Assembly: GCA_021733925.1 (NCBI GenBank)
Contig: JAIPJY010000027.1
Coordinates: 23,581-87,580 of the forward strand
Reading direction: 5' to 3'
DNA from: Prosthecobacter sp.
GTDB lineage: Bacteria > Verrucomicrobiota > Verrucomicrobiia > Verrucomicrobiales > Verrucomicrobiaceae
Length of the DNA stretch: 64,000 bases
The first letter of the stretch is position 1. Each line of letters starts with the position of its first letter. Positions 34,887 through 43,441 of the stretch are shown here, piece after piece. A program made the position numbers and the translations under genes. The notes beneath the pieces were generated by a model. It was not told the origin of the DNA. It saw only the letters and a list, made by a program, of their open reading frames with translations, and made no database searches.

Positions 34887-35735
34887 TCAGCGATTCAACC
34901 CCAGCAGGTTCAAACTATCGCGATGGATCATGGCCTCGATCTGGGCCAGATCGAGACGGGGGAGCTTGGTGCCTTCGAGCATGTCGTTGAGTTTGCGGAT
35001 GCCGTCGATGGAGGCGTTGACGGTGGTGAAGGGGAAGTCGGTGCCGAAGAGGAGCTTGTGCCAGACGCCGTATTCCTGGGCGAGCATGAGGGAATTGTAG
35101 AGCTGCCAGGGGCGGTAGTGGAGGGCGCTGACGTCGGCGAAGACGTTGTCGTGCTTGCGGATGGTGACGAGGCATTCGCCTTCGTAGGGGTGTCCGAGGT
35201 GGGCGAGGATGATTTTTACGCCGGGATGTTTGAGGGCCACGGGCTCGATGAGGCGTGGCAGGGTGAAGGCGAGGGGGGCCTGGGCGATGAAGGTGGTGCC
35301 CATGTGCAGGAGCACGGGCAGGCTGTGCTTTTCTGCGTACTGCCAGAGGGGTTCGAGTGTGGGATCATCGGGGCTGAAGCCGGCGTACATGGGCAGCAGC
35401 TTGATGCCACGCAGGCCGAGAGTTTCGTGGCCGAACTGCATCTCGCGCTGCCAGTTTTCCTGAGTGGGATCGATGGAGAGGAAGCCGATCAAGCGTGCGG
35501 GATCGCGCGCCACGTAGTCTGCCACGGTCTGGTCATTGACCCAGAGGCCGCTGAGTTTGGCTTTGCCGCCGAAGACGAAGGTGCGGGTGTCTTCGGGAGC
35601 AGCGGCGCGATAGGCCTCATAGGTCGCGCTGATGTCCACCTTCACGCCGGGGCGGGCGCGACCGGCTTGATGGATGAAATCGTCGGAGAAATCAGAGGGG
35701 AAGTTCCAGGCGTGGGAGTGGACGTCGATGATCAT
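34887..35735 (-). CDS. amidohydrolase-family (TIM-barrel) metal-dependent hydrolase
   Basis: This 282-residue enzyme of the amidohydrolase-2 type begins with IIDVHSHAWNF, whose HxH pair binds the first metal. LLHMGTTF, ILAHLGHPYEGE and LLFGTDFPFT supply the later His and the catalytic Asp. The family hydrolyses or decarboxylates small aromatic and sugar-acid substrates; the substrate cannot be read here. The start is ATG 35735, directly at the HxH strand; the frame continues far upstream as an opposite-strand shadow of the next gene. It is divergent from the TPR lipoprotein gene. Confidence 0.88.
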   Translation of the reverse strand: MIIDVHSHAWNFPSDFSDDFIHQAGRARPGVKVDISATYEAYRAAAPEDTRTFVFGGKAKLSGLWVNDQTVADYVARDPARLIGFLSIDPTQENWQREMQFGHETLGLRGIKLLPMYAGFSPDDPTLEPLWQYAEKHSLPVLLHMGTTFIAQAPLAFTLPRLIEPVALKHPGVKIILAHLGHPYEGECLVTIRKHDNVFADVSALHYRPWQLYNSLMLAQEYGVWHKLLFGTDFPFTTVNASIDGIRKLNDMLEGTKLPRLDLAQIEAMIHRDSLNLLGLNR

Positions 35736-35810
35736 GGCGGGACCATGGCGTGAAAACGTGCCGAGAAAAGAGTATTGACGCGCGAGGGCCGAGTGGATTA
35801 CAAATCCGGC

Positions 35811-36695
35811 ATGGCACCCGAAAGTGTCATCGAAAGGCCCCGGCCGCGCAGGCATGCTACGTCTGCGTATAGTTTCTTTGTTGCCGGTTGTCTGGGCTTG
35901 ATGAGCGGCTGCAATGATAAAAAGTCGACGGCTGCGGACCCGACTCCAACTGCGCCTGCTGCTGCGGCGACGGCGGACATGGTTATCAACCTGCCCAAAG
36001 AGCTGCCGCCTGAGGTGGCCGGGGAGGTCGCGGTGTTGCTGGAGAAAGAGCAAACCTGGCTGGTTACGCCGCCGAAAGAACTCACACCGCTGCAGCTGGA
36101 CAAGGCTTTTGCGGATCTGCGCTGGGAAGTGGCGCAGAAGTTTGGGATGCATGATGTGGAGGGCGCGATCAGTTACGCGCGCGCATCGCTCAAGCTTGAC
36201 GAGGCGCAGCCGGCGCGCTGGGAGCGGCTGGGGGATTGGTACAATTTGTCTGGAGAGCTTACTTCGGCCCGTGATGCGGCCAACGCCTATGACAACGCGG
36301 TGTTTCTCAATCCGAAGTCGGTGGGGGCACGCAAAAAACTGGCGGCGGCCAGCCTGATGCTGGGGGATGCGAAGGAGGCGGTGCGAGAGCTCGAATTTTG
36401 CCTGTATCAGATGCCTGAGGCGGAAGCGGGGGAAGTCGTGCCGCTGTATGCGGCTGCGTGCGCGGATGCGGGGGAGTTCAAGCGGGGCATCGCCTTCTGC
36501 AAGATCATGGGGGCTGAGGGTGGGGCGGTGTACGGAGTGGTGCAGGCGATTCTGGAAAAGGCGGGAGGCAACCGAGAGGAGGCGCTGAAGCTGCTGACGG
36601 ACGTGGAAAAGAAGGAGGAGCCGGCCTCGCTGCTGAGCCAGTATGTGAAGACGCTGCGGCAGCGGTATGAGAAGGAGAAAGGAGGGAAGCCGTGA
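35811..36695 (+). CDS. TPR-like lipoprotein coupled to the PASTA protein
   Basis: This 294-residue lipoprotein has a signal with a long charged lead (MAPESVIERPRPRRH) and a lipobox LMSGC. A Thr/Pro/Ala-rich spacer precedes helical repeats resembling TPRs (ARWERLGDWYNLSGELTSAR, NAVFLNPKSVGARKKLAAAS, VVPLYAAACADAGEFKRGIA). It is probably an envelope scaffold. Its stop overlaps the GTG start of the 1048-residue gene, so the two are made together and likely work in one complex. I do not recognise a specific family. Confidence 0.8.
   Translation: MAPESVIERPRPRRHATSAYSFFVAGCLGLMSGCNDKKSTAADPTPTAPAAAATADMVINLPKELPPEVAGEVAVLLEKEQTWLVTPPKELTPLQLDKAFADLRWEVAQKFGMHDVEGAISYARASLKLDEAQPARWERLGDWYNLSGELTSARDAANAYDNAVFLNPKSVGARKKLAAASLMLGDAKEAVRELEFCLYQMPEAEAGEVVPLYAAACADAGEFKRGIAFCKIMGAEGGAVYGVVQAILEKAGGNREEALKLLTDVEKKEEPASLLSQYVKTLRQRYEKEKGGKP
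36679..36685 (+). promoter_or_regulatory. Shine-Dalgarno supporting a GTG start
   Basis: AAGGAGG lies six bases before the GTG at 36692 and inside the end of the TPR lipoprotein gene. It supports GTG, rather than the ATG at 36701, as the start of the PASTA gene. Confidence 0.7.
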
Positions 36696-39600
36696 GCAGG
36701 ATGCGCCATTCCTGGCTGATGGGCGTGCTGTTGCTCGGAGGCATGAACGCGATGGCGGATGATTTTCAACTCGCGCTCGATGAGGCGAAGGGCAAAATGT
36801 TCAAGTACCGGCTGGCCAAGGCCTCGGGTGATCCCACTGCGATTCGCGATGCCACGATGCGGCTGCAGGAGGATCCGCTGGCCATCCGGCGCGTGAACAG
36901 CGGCTCCACGGAAGCATTTAAGACCGAGCTCAACAAAGACATCGGCAATGTGCAGCAGCAGACGAAGGAGCTGATCAAGACGCGGCTGGCGGAAAGAGGG
37001 ATCGACCCGAAGCGGGTGACTTTCTTTGAGGCCACGAATCCAACGAAGCCGGGTGATCCGGTGAAGGTGGGGCAGGACTGGGACATGACTGTGCGGGTGG
37101 ATGGCCGGGATGTCCCCACACGTGTCTCACAACCGATCGCGCATGAGGCTTATTACGAAGTGGCGACCGGCGAAAAGCCGCCTGTCGAGTTTCTCAAAGA
37201 TAAGCAAGGCAATCTGACGAAGGCGCGGGATTACAGTGTCGTGAACAAGTTTGCCGAGCGGCAGTCGCTGGCCGTGACGGACTACCAGTACCGTGAGGCG
37301 TATGGCGGCAATCAAGCCGAGGGAGGCCGGATTATCGCAGGTCCCAAAGATGCGCGGCTGCGTGATCCGGTGCAGATGAGCGAGGTCATCGAATACAAGA
37401 GCAATGAAGCGCGCAATCTGGCGACGGAACTGCGGGAGAAGGGCAAGTTTGGGTCTGCCGTGGGGCGTGATATTGAGGAAATCCGGCAGTCCACGAAGCA
37501 GTTTGAGAAGCAGGTGAAGCCGCGGGTGGAGGCCATGGGCGGCGAGGTGCCGGAGTTCATCCAAAAAGGTCAGGAGATGATGAAGCAGATGGACTCCGGC
37601 AAACTGACGCCGGGGCAGGTGCGCGAGCAATTGCGAGGCATGGGGGAAACGCCGGAGACCTTCATCCGCAAGACGGCGCAGCTGGTGGAAGCCGCCCAGG
37701 TGCTGCAGCCTCCCGGCGAGCGCGGGGCACCGGCACCTGAAGTTTTCACCGAGAATGTGCTCAACCGGCTGCAGAACCGGCGGATGATGAAAATCCTGGA
37801 GCAAGTGGACAGAGGCGAACTGACGGTGGAGCAGGCGCGCGAACAAATCCAAAAGATGGGGACGCCTCCGGGAGTGGAGCCGCCGGCTGAAAGTACGTTG
37901 TCCATCACCAAACGTCAGGCGGGCAATGCGCTCACGGGTCTTTGGCTGACCTCCACCGCCTTCGACGGCGCGGCCGAAGAAGGCCAGCGTGCCGCCATGG
38001 CGGGCGAAGCCCCCAGCAAACTCAGAGCGGCGGGCAATGCCCTGGCGGAGGCGACGATGATTCCAGGCATGATCCAGGGAATCAAGCATGGAACGGAAAT
38101 CGGCGAGGAGGAGCTGGCCAAGGCGGACAAGGAAAAGCGCAGCGAGCTGAGCGCCACTCTCAACGGCTTTGGCCGCTATGGGAAAGAACTTTCCGGCTGG
38201 ACACTCGGCACGCAAGTGGCCGAGGAGGAGATCACCGATGAAGAAGCGCGTGCGGCGCAGGAGGGGCGAGAGCCCAACTACCTGGCGAGCTGGGCCAATG
38301 CGACGCTGCGTGGGCTGGGAGAGGTGCTGATGATCAACTCCATCGCGCGCTCCGCGAACAGCGTGACGGAGGAGGAGGTGACCCAGGTGGGCCAGGACCA
38401 GGTCTTTCGAGCCTGGGCGCAGGGCAAGCTGATCGAAGACACGAAAGCCTTTCAGGGCATCTCGCGGGACCTGGAGGAGTTCATGATGAAGGGCGATCTG
38501 AAAGACCCGGAATTCCGCAAAAAATTCGAGGAGCTGGCTGATCGCTACAACAACGCCCGTCTGGCCATGGCCAAGCTGACGGACGGCACCGTACGCCAAT
38601 TTGGCGACAAGGACCCCCTGGCACGCGCCATGCAGAGCAGGATCATTCACATGCTGGATCCTCCCAAGGTGGAGGCGGTCATTGAGGTGCGTGAGGCCGC
38701 CATGGTTCCGGTACCCTCCGTGGTGGGCCAGGACCCGGCGTCTGCGGGGCGCACCCTCACGAAAGCAGGGCTCAATCCCCAGGCCGCCGACACGGCGAAA
38801 AAGCCTGAGAATGTGAAGGCGATGGTCGTCTTTGGGCAGGACCCGGAGGCGGGAAAACGCGTGGAACCGGACTCCACGATCACGTTCCTTTACAGCAGCG
38901 GCAAAGCGGTCGCGAAGACCGTCAAAGTACCGGACGTGACCAAGCTGGCGCGCGCTGATGCAGAAAAGAAGCTGGCCGAACTGAAGTTCACTTTCATGGC
39001 GACTGCGGGCAAGGAGAAGCCGCCGCGGACTGCCAAGAAGCAGGAGGTGTACCTGCAGTCTCCCGAGAAGGACACGGAGGTGGCCGAGGGGAGCGATGTC
39101 GGCTTCACTTATTACGCGGGCATCATGGTGGGGGACTACCTGGCGCTCACCAAAAGTGAGGCGGAGGCGGCGATCACTTCGGACGGCTTCAAACCGAATG
39201 TCCATGAGGGCGACCTGATGGCGAAGACCGAGCCCGAGCGCTTCAAGGTCTATGAGCAGAAGACGCGGCCCGGGCAGTACCTGTGGTATGACGATGAGGT
39301 GGAGTGTCTCAACTACAAGACGGCGCTTGGCTTTCAGGATAAAGACGGCGAGCGAGTGGATCCACGCTTCGCAGAGGCCAAGGTGAGTGATGGTGACAAA
39401 ACGCTGCCGCCAGACGCGCAGAAGCCGTCCGCCGGGGAGCGGTCGGAGATAATGTTCAGCACCTCCAGCGGCAGCGGATTTGGGGCGCAGAGCCTTGGGT
39501 GGACGATCCGCAAATACACGGATGCCAGTGATGCGCGCGCCGTCCTCGCGCCCATGCACAAGGATGGATTCCTCACGGTTCAGGACATGAGTGCGGCCGG

Positions 39601-39838
39601 TACCACGATCACTTCGAAAGACCGGAAGATTGGGCCGGAGACGGCGATAGGAACCCTTTACACCTCAACAGCCCAGGGGAAGCTCAGCAGCCATGTGGCC
39701 ATGATCGTTTACCGGAAGGTGTTTTTGATCACCTTTACGCACCTCGAGCCGGTGTATGGATTCGATTTTTCGAAGGAGTCGGCAAAAATCCTGCAGTACA
39801 GCAAGGAGCTGATCAATGACCGGTTTCCGGAGGATTGA
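36692..39838 (+). CDS. large secreted PASTA-domain protein of unknown function
   Basis: This 1048-residue protein begins with GTG and has a signal peptide (LMGVLLLGGMNAMA). Residues about 25-430 are helical and charged, with two like-worded segments: KQMDSGKLTPGQVREQLRGM and LEQVDRGELTVEQAREQIQK. About 445-620 contains Gly/Ala-rich helices (ALTGLWLTSTAFDGAAEEGQ). Two clear PASTA repeats follow at about 672-742 (VPVPSVVGQDPASAGRTLTK) and 745-815, and a weaker third at about 818-880. The last 110 residues (SLGWTIRKYTDASDARAVLA onward) are an unrecognised domain. PASTA modules bind peptidoglycan or unlinked beta-lactam-like ligands in kinases and PBPs; here there is no kinase or transpeptidase. 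Role unknown, probably cell-wall associated. Confidence 0.85.
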   Translation: MSRMRHSWLMGVLLLGGMNAMADDFQLALDEAKGKMFKYRLAKASGDPTAIRDATMRLQEDPLAIRRVNSGSTEAFKTELNKDIGNVQQQTKELIKTRLAERGIDPKRVTFFEATNPTKPGDPVKVGQDWDMTVRVDGRDVPTRVSQPIAHEAYYEVATGEKPPVEFLKDKQGNLTKARDYSVVNKFAERQSLAVTDYQYREAYGGNQAEGGRIIAGPKDARLRDPVQMSEVIEYKSNEARNLATELREKGKFGSAVGRDIEEIRQSTKQFEKQVKPRVEAMGGEVPEFIQKGQEMMKQMDSGKLTPGQVREQLRGMGETPETFIRKTAQLVEAAQVLQPPGERGAPAPEVFTENVLNRLQNRRMMKILEQVDRGELTVEQAREQIQKMGTPPGVEPPAESTLSITKRQAGNALTGLWLTSTAFDGAAEEGQRAAMAGEAPSKLRAAGNALAEATMIPGMIQGIKHGTEIGEEELAKADKEKRSELSATLNGFGRYGKELSGWTLGTQVAEEEITDEEARAAQEGREPNYLASWANATLRGLGEVLMINSIARSANSVTEEEVTQVGQDQVFRAWAQGKLIEDTKAFQGISRDLEEFMMKGDLKDPEFRKKFEELADRYNNARLAMAKLTDGTVRQFGDKDPLARAMQSRIIHMLDPPKVEAVIEVREAAMVPVPSVVGQDPASAGRTLTKAGLNPQAADTAKKPENVKAMVVFGQDPEAGKRVEPDSTITFLYSSGKAVAKTVKVPDVTKLARADAEKKLAELKFTFMATAGKEKPPRTAKKQEVYLQSPEKDTEVAEGSDVGFTYYAGIMVGDYLALTKSEAEAAITSDGFKPNVHEGDLMAKTEPERFKVYEQKTRPGQYLWYDDEVECLNYKTALGFQDKDGERVDPRFAEAKVSDGDKTLPPDAQKPSAGERSEIMFSTSSGSGFGAQSLGWTIRKYTDASDARAVLAPMHKDGFLTVQDMSAAGTTITSKDRKIGPETAIGTLYTSTAQGKLSSHVAMIVYRKVFLITFTHLEPVYGFDFSKESAKILQYSKELINDRFPED

Positions 39839-39921
39839 TGAGGGGTGGGACGGTGTGACCGGGGGCGGACGTTGCGGGGATGAGGGCGCTGAGCTCATCT
39901 CGGCGGAGCGAGATGGCGACT

Positions 39922-40830
39922 TTATTCTGCGGCGGCGAGCATGCGGTCGAACTGGCGTTCCACTTCGCGTTTGGTTTCGTCATCCAGTGTGAAGCCGACG
40001 GGGCCACGGACGAGGGTGTTTTTGAAGATGCCCTGGCGGACGAGGAGGTGCTTTTCGACGGCGAGGAAGCCGTCGAGGCTGGTCTGCATGGAGATGAGGG
40101 CGGAGAGGGGGCCGTGGATGCGGTCGGCTTTTTCGGTGTCGCCGGCTTTGAGAGCGTTCCAAAGGGGGACGAGGCCGCGAATGAGGTCCGCGCCGGGCAT
40201 GGTGCCGACGACGCCGCGCTTGAAGGAATCCACGAGGGCGATGCCGCCGGTGCCTTCGAAGACTCGGGCGCGGCCCTGGGTGGCATCGCGAAGTTCTGAG
40301 AGCTTGGGGCCGATGGGGGAGGCTTCGGGTTTGTATTGAACGCGCTCGGGGCCGAACTCGGCGAGCAGTTTGGCCTGCATGGCGATGGGCATGGGCTTGC
40401 CGACGTAACCGCTGGCGTCCTGCACGATGACGGGAATCTGGATGGCGTGAATGATGCGCGTGTAGTAGGCGAGGAGTTCGCTTTCGCCGATGCCGATGGA
40501 GACGGGCGGAATGGCCATCACGGCATCGGCTCCGACGCTTTCGGCGTGTTTGGCGTAGCGTTCGGCGACCTTGGAGGACTCTGCGCCGACGCTGATGATG
40601 ACCGCGCCGCGTGATTTGCCAAACTTGCACGAAGCGGCGGCGAGTTGTTCGCGTTCTTCGCTGTCGAGGCGCAGGGTTTCGGAGACCATCGCCATGACGA
40701 TGCCGTGGGCGCCGCAGTCGTAGAGCCAGGCGATTTCGCGTTCGAGCGTGTCGAGGTCGAGGGATTCATCGTCGAGCCAAGGGGTTTGGAAGACGGGGAG
40801 GACGCCGTGGAGTGGGTGCTGGGATGGCAT
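39922..40830 (-). CDS. dihydrodipicolinate-synthase-family aldolase
   Basis: This 302-residue TIM-barrel class I aldolase belongs to the DapA/NanA family. It begins with LHGVLPVFQTPW, has the substrate-loop segment GAHGIVMAMVSE, a Tyr in DASGYVGKPM at the catalytic-triad region and a Schiff-base Lys in VQYKPEASP. A housekeeping DapA is unlikely because the sequence lacks the usual GTTGE motif (here AMVSETL). With the SDR upstream it probably handles sugar-acid or 2-keto-acid intermediates. The SDR gene lies 87 bp upstream on the same strand. Confidence 0.85.
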   Translation of the reverse strand: MPSQHPLHGVLPVFQTPWLDDESLDLDTLEREIAWLYDCGAHGIVMAMVSETLRLDSEEREQLAAASCKFGKSRGAVIISVGAESSKVAERYAKHAESVGADAVMAIPPVSIGIGESELLAYYTRIIHAIQIPVIVQDASGYVGKPMPIAMQAKLLAEFGPERVQYKPEASPIGPKLSELRDATQGRARVFEGTGGIALVDSFKRGVVGTMPGADLIRGLVPLWNALKAGDTEKADRIHGPLSALISMQTSLDGFLAVEKHLLVRQGIFKNTLVRGPVGFTLDDETKREVERQFDRMLAAAE

Positions 40831-40885
40831 GGGGTGATGTCGAGACTGGTAGTGGTGCGGAGTTTTGATTTTGCGGCGGGGCGAA

Positions 40886-40905
40886 CTCGGTATCGGAATA
40901 CCGAG
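40886..40905. repeat. REP-like hairpin (GTAGCTCGG family)
   Basis: A perfect eight-base stem (CTCGGTAT and ATACCGAG) with a four-base loop lies between the SDR and the aldolase genes. Read on the minus strand with its flank it is GTAGCTCGGTATTCCGATAC, the same consensus as the palindrome at 24701-24762. It is followed by an A/T tract that could also make it a weak terminator. Confidence 0.7.
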
Positions 40906-40917
40906 CTACAAAAAATA

Positions 40918-41697
40918 TCACCAGAGTAGCTTGCCGCCGTCGATGACGAGGACGCTGCCGGTCATGTAGCTGCTGGCGTCGCTGGCGAGGTAGAGGGCGA
41001 GGGGGCCGATTTCTTCGGGGCTGCCCCAGCGGCCCATGGGGATGCTGGTGGCGACTTCGCCTTCGAACTCGGGGCGCTCGCCGATCCAGCGCTTGTTGGC
41101 GTCGGTGAGGAAGGGGCCGGGGGCGATGGCGTTGACGGTGATGCCATGTGCGGCCCAGTCGGCGGCGACGGCTTTGGTGAACATGGTCAGCGCGGCTTTG
41201 GAAGTTTCGTAGCTGCGGCCACGCATCGCCTTGCCGGGCCAGAGGGCGTTGATGGAGGAAATGTTGATGATGCGGCCCCACTTTCGCGGAATCATCGCGC
41301 CGCCGATGCGCTTGGTGAGGATGAAGGCCTGGGTGAGATTGAGATCGAGGATGCGCTGCCAGTCTTCGAGTGGGAGGTCCTCGGTGGGGGTGTTGATGCG
41401 GCGACCGCCGACGTTGTTGATGAGGATGTCGATGGGCGGGTGATCGCGGAGGAGGGTGTCGCAGAGGCGTTCGGCTTCTTCTGGCTTGGAGAGATCGGCC
41501 TGGATGGAAGTGGCGTGCAGGTCTTCGCTGCAAAGCTCCGCACAAGCTTGGTGGAGATGTTCGGTGTTCGAGCCTGAGATGATGATCTCGGCTCCGGCTT
41601 CGCCGAGGGCACGCGCCATTTCCAGGCCGAGGCCGCGTGAGCCGCCGGTGATGAGGGCGCGGCGGCCGGTGAGATTGAAGCGGTCGAGTATGGGCAT
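40918..41697 (-). CDS. short-chain dehydrogenase/reductase (gluconate 5-dehydrogenase-like)
   Basis: This 259-residue SDR has the NAD(P)-binding motif ALITGGSRGLGLEMA at about 14-28, a structural NNVGG, the catalytic Ser in INISSINA, Tyr and Lys in YETSKAAL, and the closing YMTGSVLVIDGGKL. The sequence resembles gluconate-5-dehydrogenase and 2-deoxy-gluconate dehydrogenases. It is the first gene of a two-gene unit with the DapA-family aldolase, suggesting a sugar-acid catabolic step, an inference from context. It is divergent from the HEAT-repeat gene. Confidence 0.88.
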   Translation of the reverse strand: MPILDRFNLTGRRALITGGSRGLGLEMARALGEAGAEIIISGSNTEHLHQACAELCSEDLHATSIQADLSKPEEAERLCDTLLRDHPPIDILINNVGGRRINTPTEDLPLEDWQRILDLNLTQAFILTKRIGGAMIPRKWGRIINISSINALWPGKAMRGRSYETSKAALTMFTKAVAADWAAHGITVNAIAPGPFLTDANKRWIGERPEFEGEVATSIPMGRWGSPEEIGPLALYLASDASSYMTGSVLVIDGGKLLW

Positions 41698-41803
41698 GGA
41701 AGCAGATCGGTGTGATGCGGGGAGTCTTTCAAGGGTTCAAACGCGAAGAATGCAGAGCGCATGACGAACATTGACGCGGCACAGGCTCTCATCATTTTGA
41801 AAA

Positions 41804-43408
41804 ATGTTTCCAAAGCCAGATGCCGCACTCCAAGTTCTCCTCGATGAATTGATGGAGTGCCTGCGTCAAAAACCTGGATTCATGATGCCAAGTCCGGTTC
41901 CTGAGGTGTTGCACCGGATAGGTCAACATGGCGATCCGGCGGCTCTTCCGTGGCTCTTTGACCTCATTCATAGCAGTACGGAAAAGATTCGTTCCGCTGC
42001 TGAGCAGGCGGTTGAACCGTTGCTTTGCAAGCTGGATGCGCAGCAGATTATTGAATTGGAGCAGTATATTCGTGCGTCATGGACTCGGTTTTACTCGGAT
42101 GATCACTCCTACCGGGCGAAGACGGAGCCTGGGGCACGCCTTTCCACGCTCCACAGCAGTGGGTGGATTCGTGAAAAAGCAGTGACAGCCCTGACTCGTT
42201 CTGGCGATCCCGGAGCGCTGGCCTTTGTGCTGCTGCGAAGCAATGACTGGGTGGTGCAAGTCCGCAGAGCTGCGGACCAGTGGTTTTCCGCACACATCGC
42301 GACTGTCCCTACGCACCAACTGGTGGTCTGCCTGCCCATTTTAGCAGCTTTGACGGAGCGATCCTATGGCCGCGACTCAAACATTGTGTCAACGCAGCTT
42401 GCGCGTCTCACGCTGCCCACTGCTGCGCCTATGCTCCTGGAATGGCTGCCCCGATCCAATGCCAGGACACGCCGGTTGTTGTTCTCTCTGCTGGCATTGA
42501 GCGGAGCTTTGCAAGACGCAGACACTCAATCTGTGATGATGAATCATCCGGATCCGATTTTTGGGATTCTGCTATTGAAACACCTTCGACAGCAATCTGC
42601 GGAGATGCCGAAGGAACTTCTGGATCAGGCGATGTCTGCCAAAAGCGCCACCTTGCGGCGCTACGCCTTGTATTGTCTTTCGGAAGACCAGATCAGCCAG
42701 CTCACGCCACTCTTTTCGCAGGCCATTTTCGACTCTGCCCAAGGCGTGAGGAGTTTTGCCCAGTATCATTTTTTGAAGCAGTTCACGTCCGAGGAATTGC
42801 AGTCGAGGTACGCCGGAGTGTTGCAGGAAAAGCATGTGCGAAACGTGCGGTTCGCAGCCTGCATTTTGGGCTATCACGAAGCAGGGGGCAGATGGCCGGT
42901 CTCACAATATATGGAGCTTGCTCAACACAGCAGCATGCAGGTGCGTGTGGCGGTGCTGAGGACGTTTGCGGCAACCCATTTTGAAGATGCGCTGCCTTGG
43001 TTGAAGGTGGCGTTTGCGAGTTACGATGGATCGTCTTTGGCCAAGGTTGCCATGGCGGTTTTTCGCAAGCAGCCGCAAGCATGGACCCTGACGGAGATTC
43101 GGTATTTGCTAGGGCAGGAGCATGCCACGCCTGTTCGGATGCGGGCGTTTGCATTGCTTTGCAGGCGTGGGAAGTGGGAGCAGCTTCCGGTATTGTTTGA
43201 GTTGCTGCTCGATTCATCGGGCGTTTTCGAGCAACCTGTTTTGTCCCGGCTGTCGGCTTGGCTGAACCGATTCAATCAAGTGCAGACTCAGCCCACCCGC
43301 AGTCAACTGGAGCAGGCATTGGCCGCCCTTGATCGTGCGGGAGATCGAATGGGCTCAAGATTGGACGCAGAGTTCCGCGCCCTCCTGCGAACGGCTTCTC
43401 CTCGTTGA
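41804..43408 (+). CDS. HEAT-repeat protein
   Basis: This 534-residue, all-helical protein is without a signal peptide. Repeating helix pairs are visible (GDPAALPWLFDLIHSSTEKI, GDPGALAFVLLRSNDWVVQV, MQVRVAVLRTFAATHFEDAL), typical of HEAT/armadillo scaffolds; no enzyme motif is present. The gene lies 33 bp upstream of a sulfatase that starts at 43442 and may share its transcript. Codon usage here is less GC-biased than in the downstream sulfatase. Function unknown. Confidence 0.75.
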   Translation: MFPKPDAALQVLLDELMECLRQKPGFMMPSPVPEVLHRIGQHGDPAALPWLFDLIHSSTEKIRSAAEQAVEPLLCKLDAQQIIELEQYIRASWTRFYSDDHSYRAKTEPGARLSTLHSSGWIREKAVTALTRSGDPGALAFVLLRSNDWVVQVRRAADQWFSAHIATVPTHQLVVCLPILAALTERSYGRDSNIVSTQLARLTLPTAAPMLLEWLPRSNARTRRLLFSLLALSGALQDADTQSVMMNHPDPIFGILLLKHLRQQSAEMPKELLDQAMSAKSATLRRYALYCLSEDQISQLTPLFSQAIFDSAQGVRSFAQYHFLKQFTSEELQSRYAGVLQEKHVRNVRFAACILGYHEAGGRWPVSQYMELAQHSSMQVRVAVLRTFAATHFEDALPWLKVAFASYDGSSLAKVAMAVFRKQPQAWTLTEIRYLLGQEHATPVRMRAFALLCRRGKWEQLPVLFELLLDSSGVFEQPVLSRLSAWLNRFNQVQTQPTRSQLEQALAALDRAGDRMGSRLDAEFRALLRTASPR

Positions 43409-43441
43409 GTGAAACGACTCTTTCAGGCGTTTCCTCCCACT

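Noticed and set aside
35736-36152. Upstream extension of the amidohydrolase frame
   Set aside because: It crosses the divergent promoter region and the TPR lipoprotein gene, and the family starts at the DVHSH strand.
37127-39559. 810-codon open frame on the minus strand opposite the PASTA gene
   Set aside because: Rich in Arg, Leu and His with no domain, whereas the plus strand has a Shine-Dalgarno, signal peptide and PASTA repeats.
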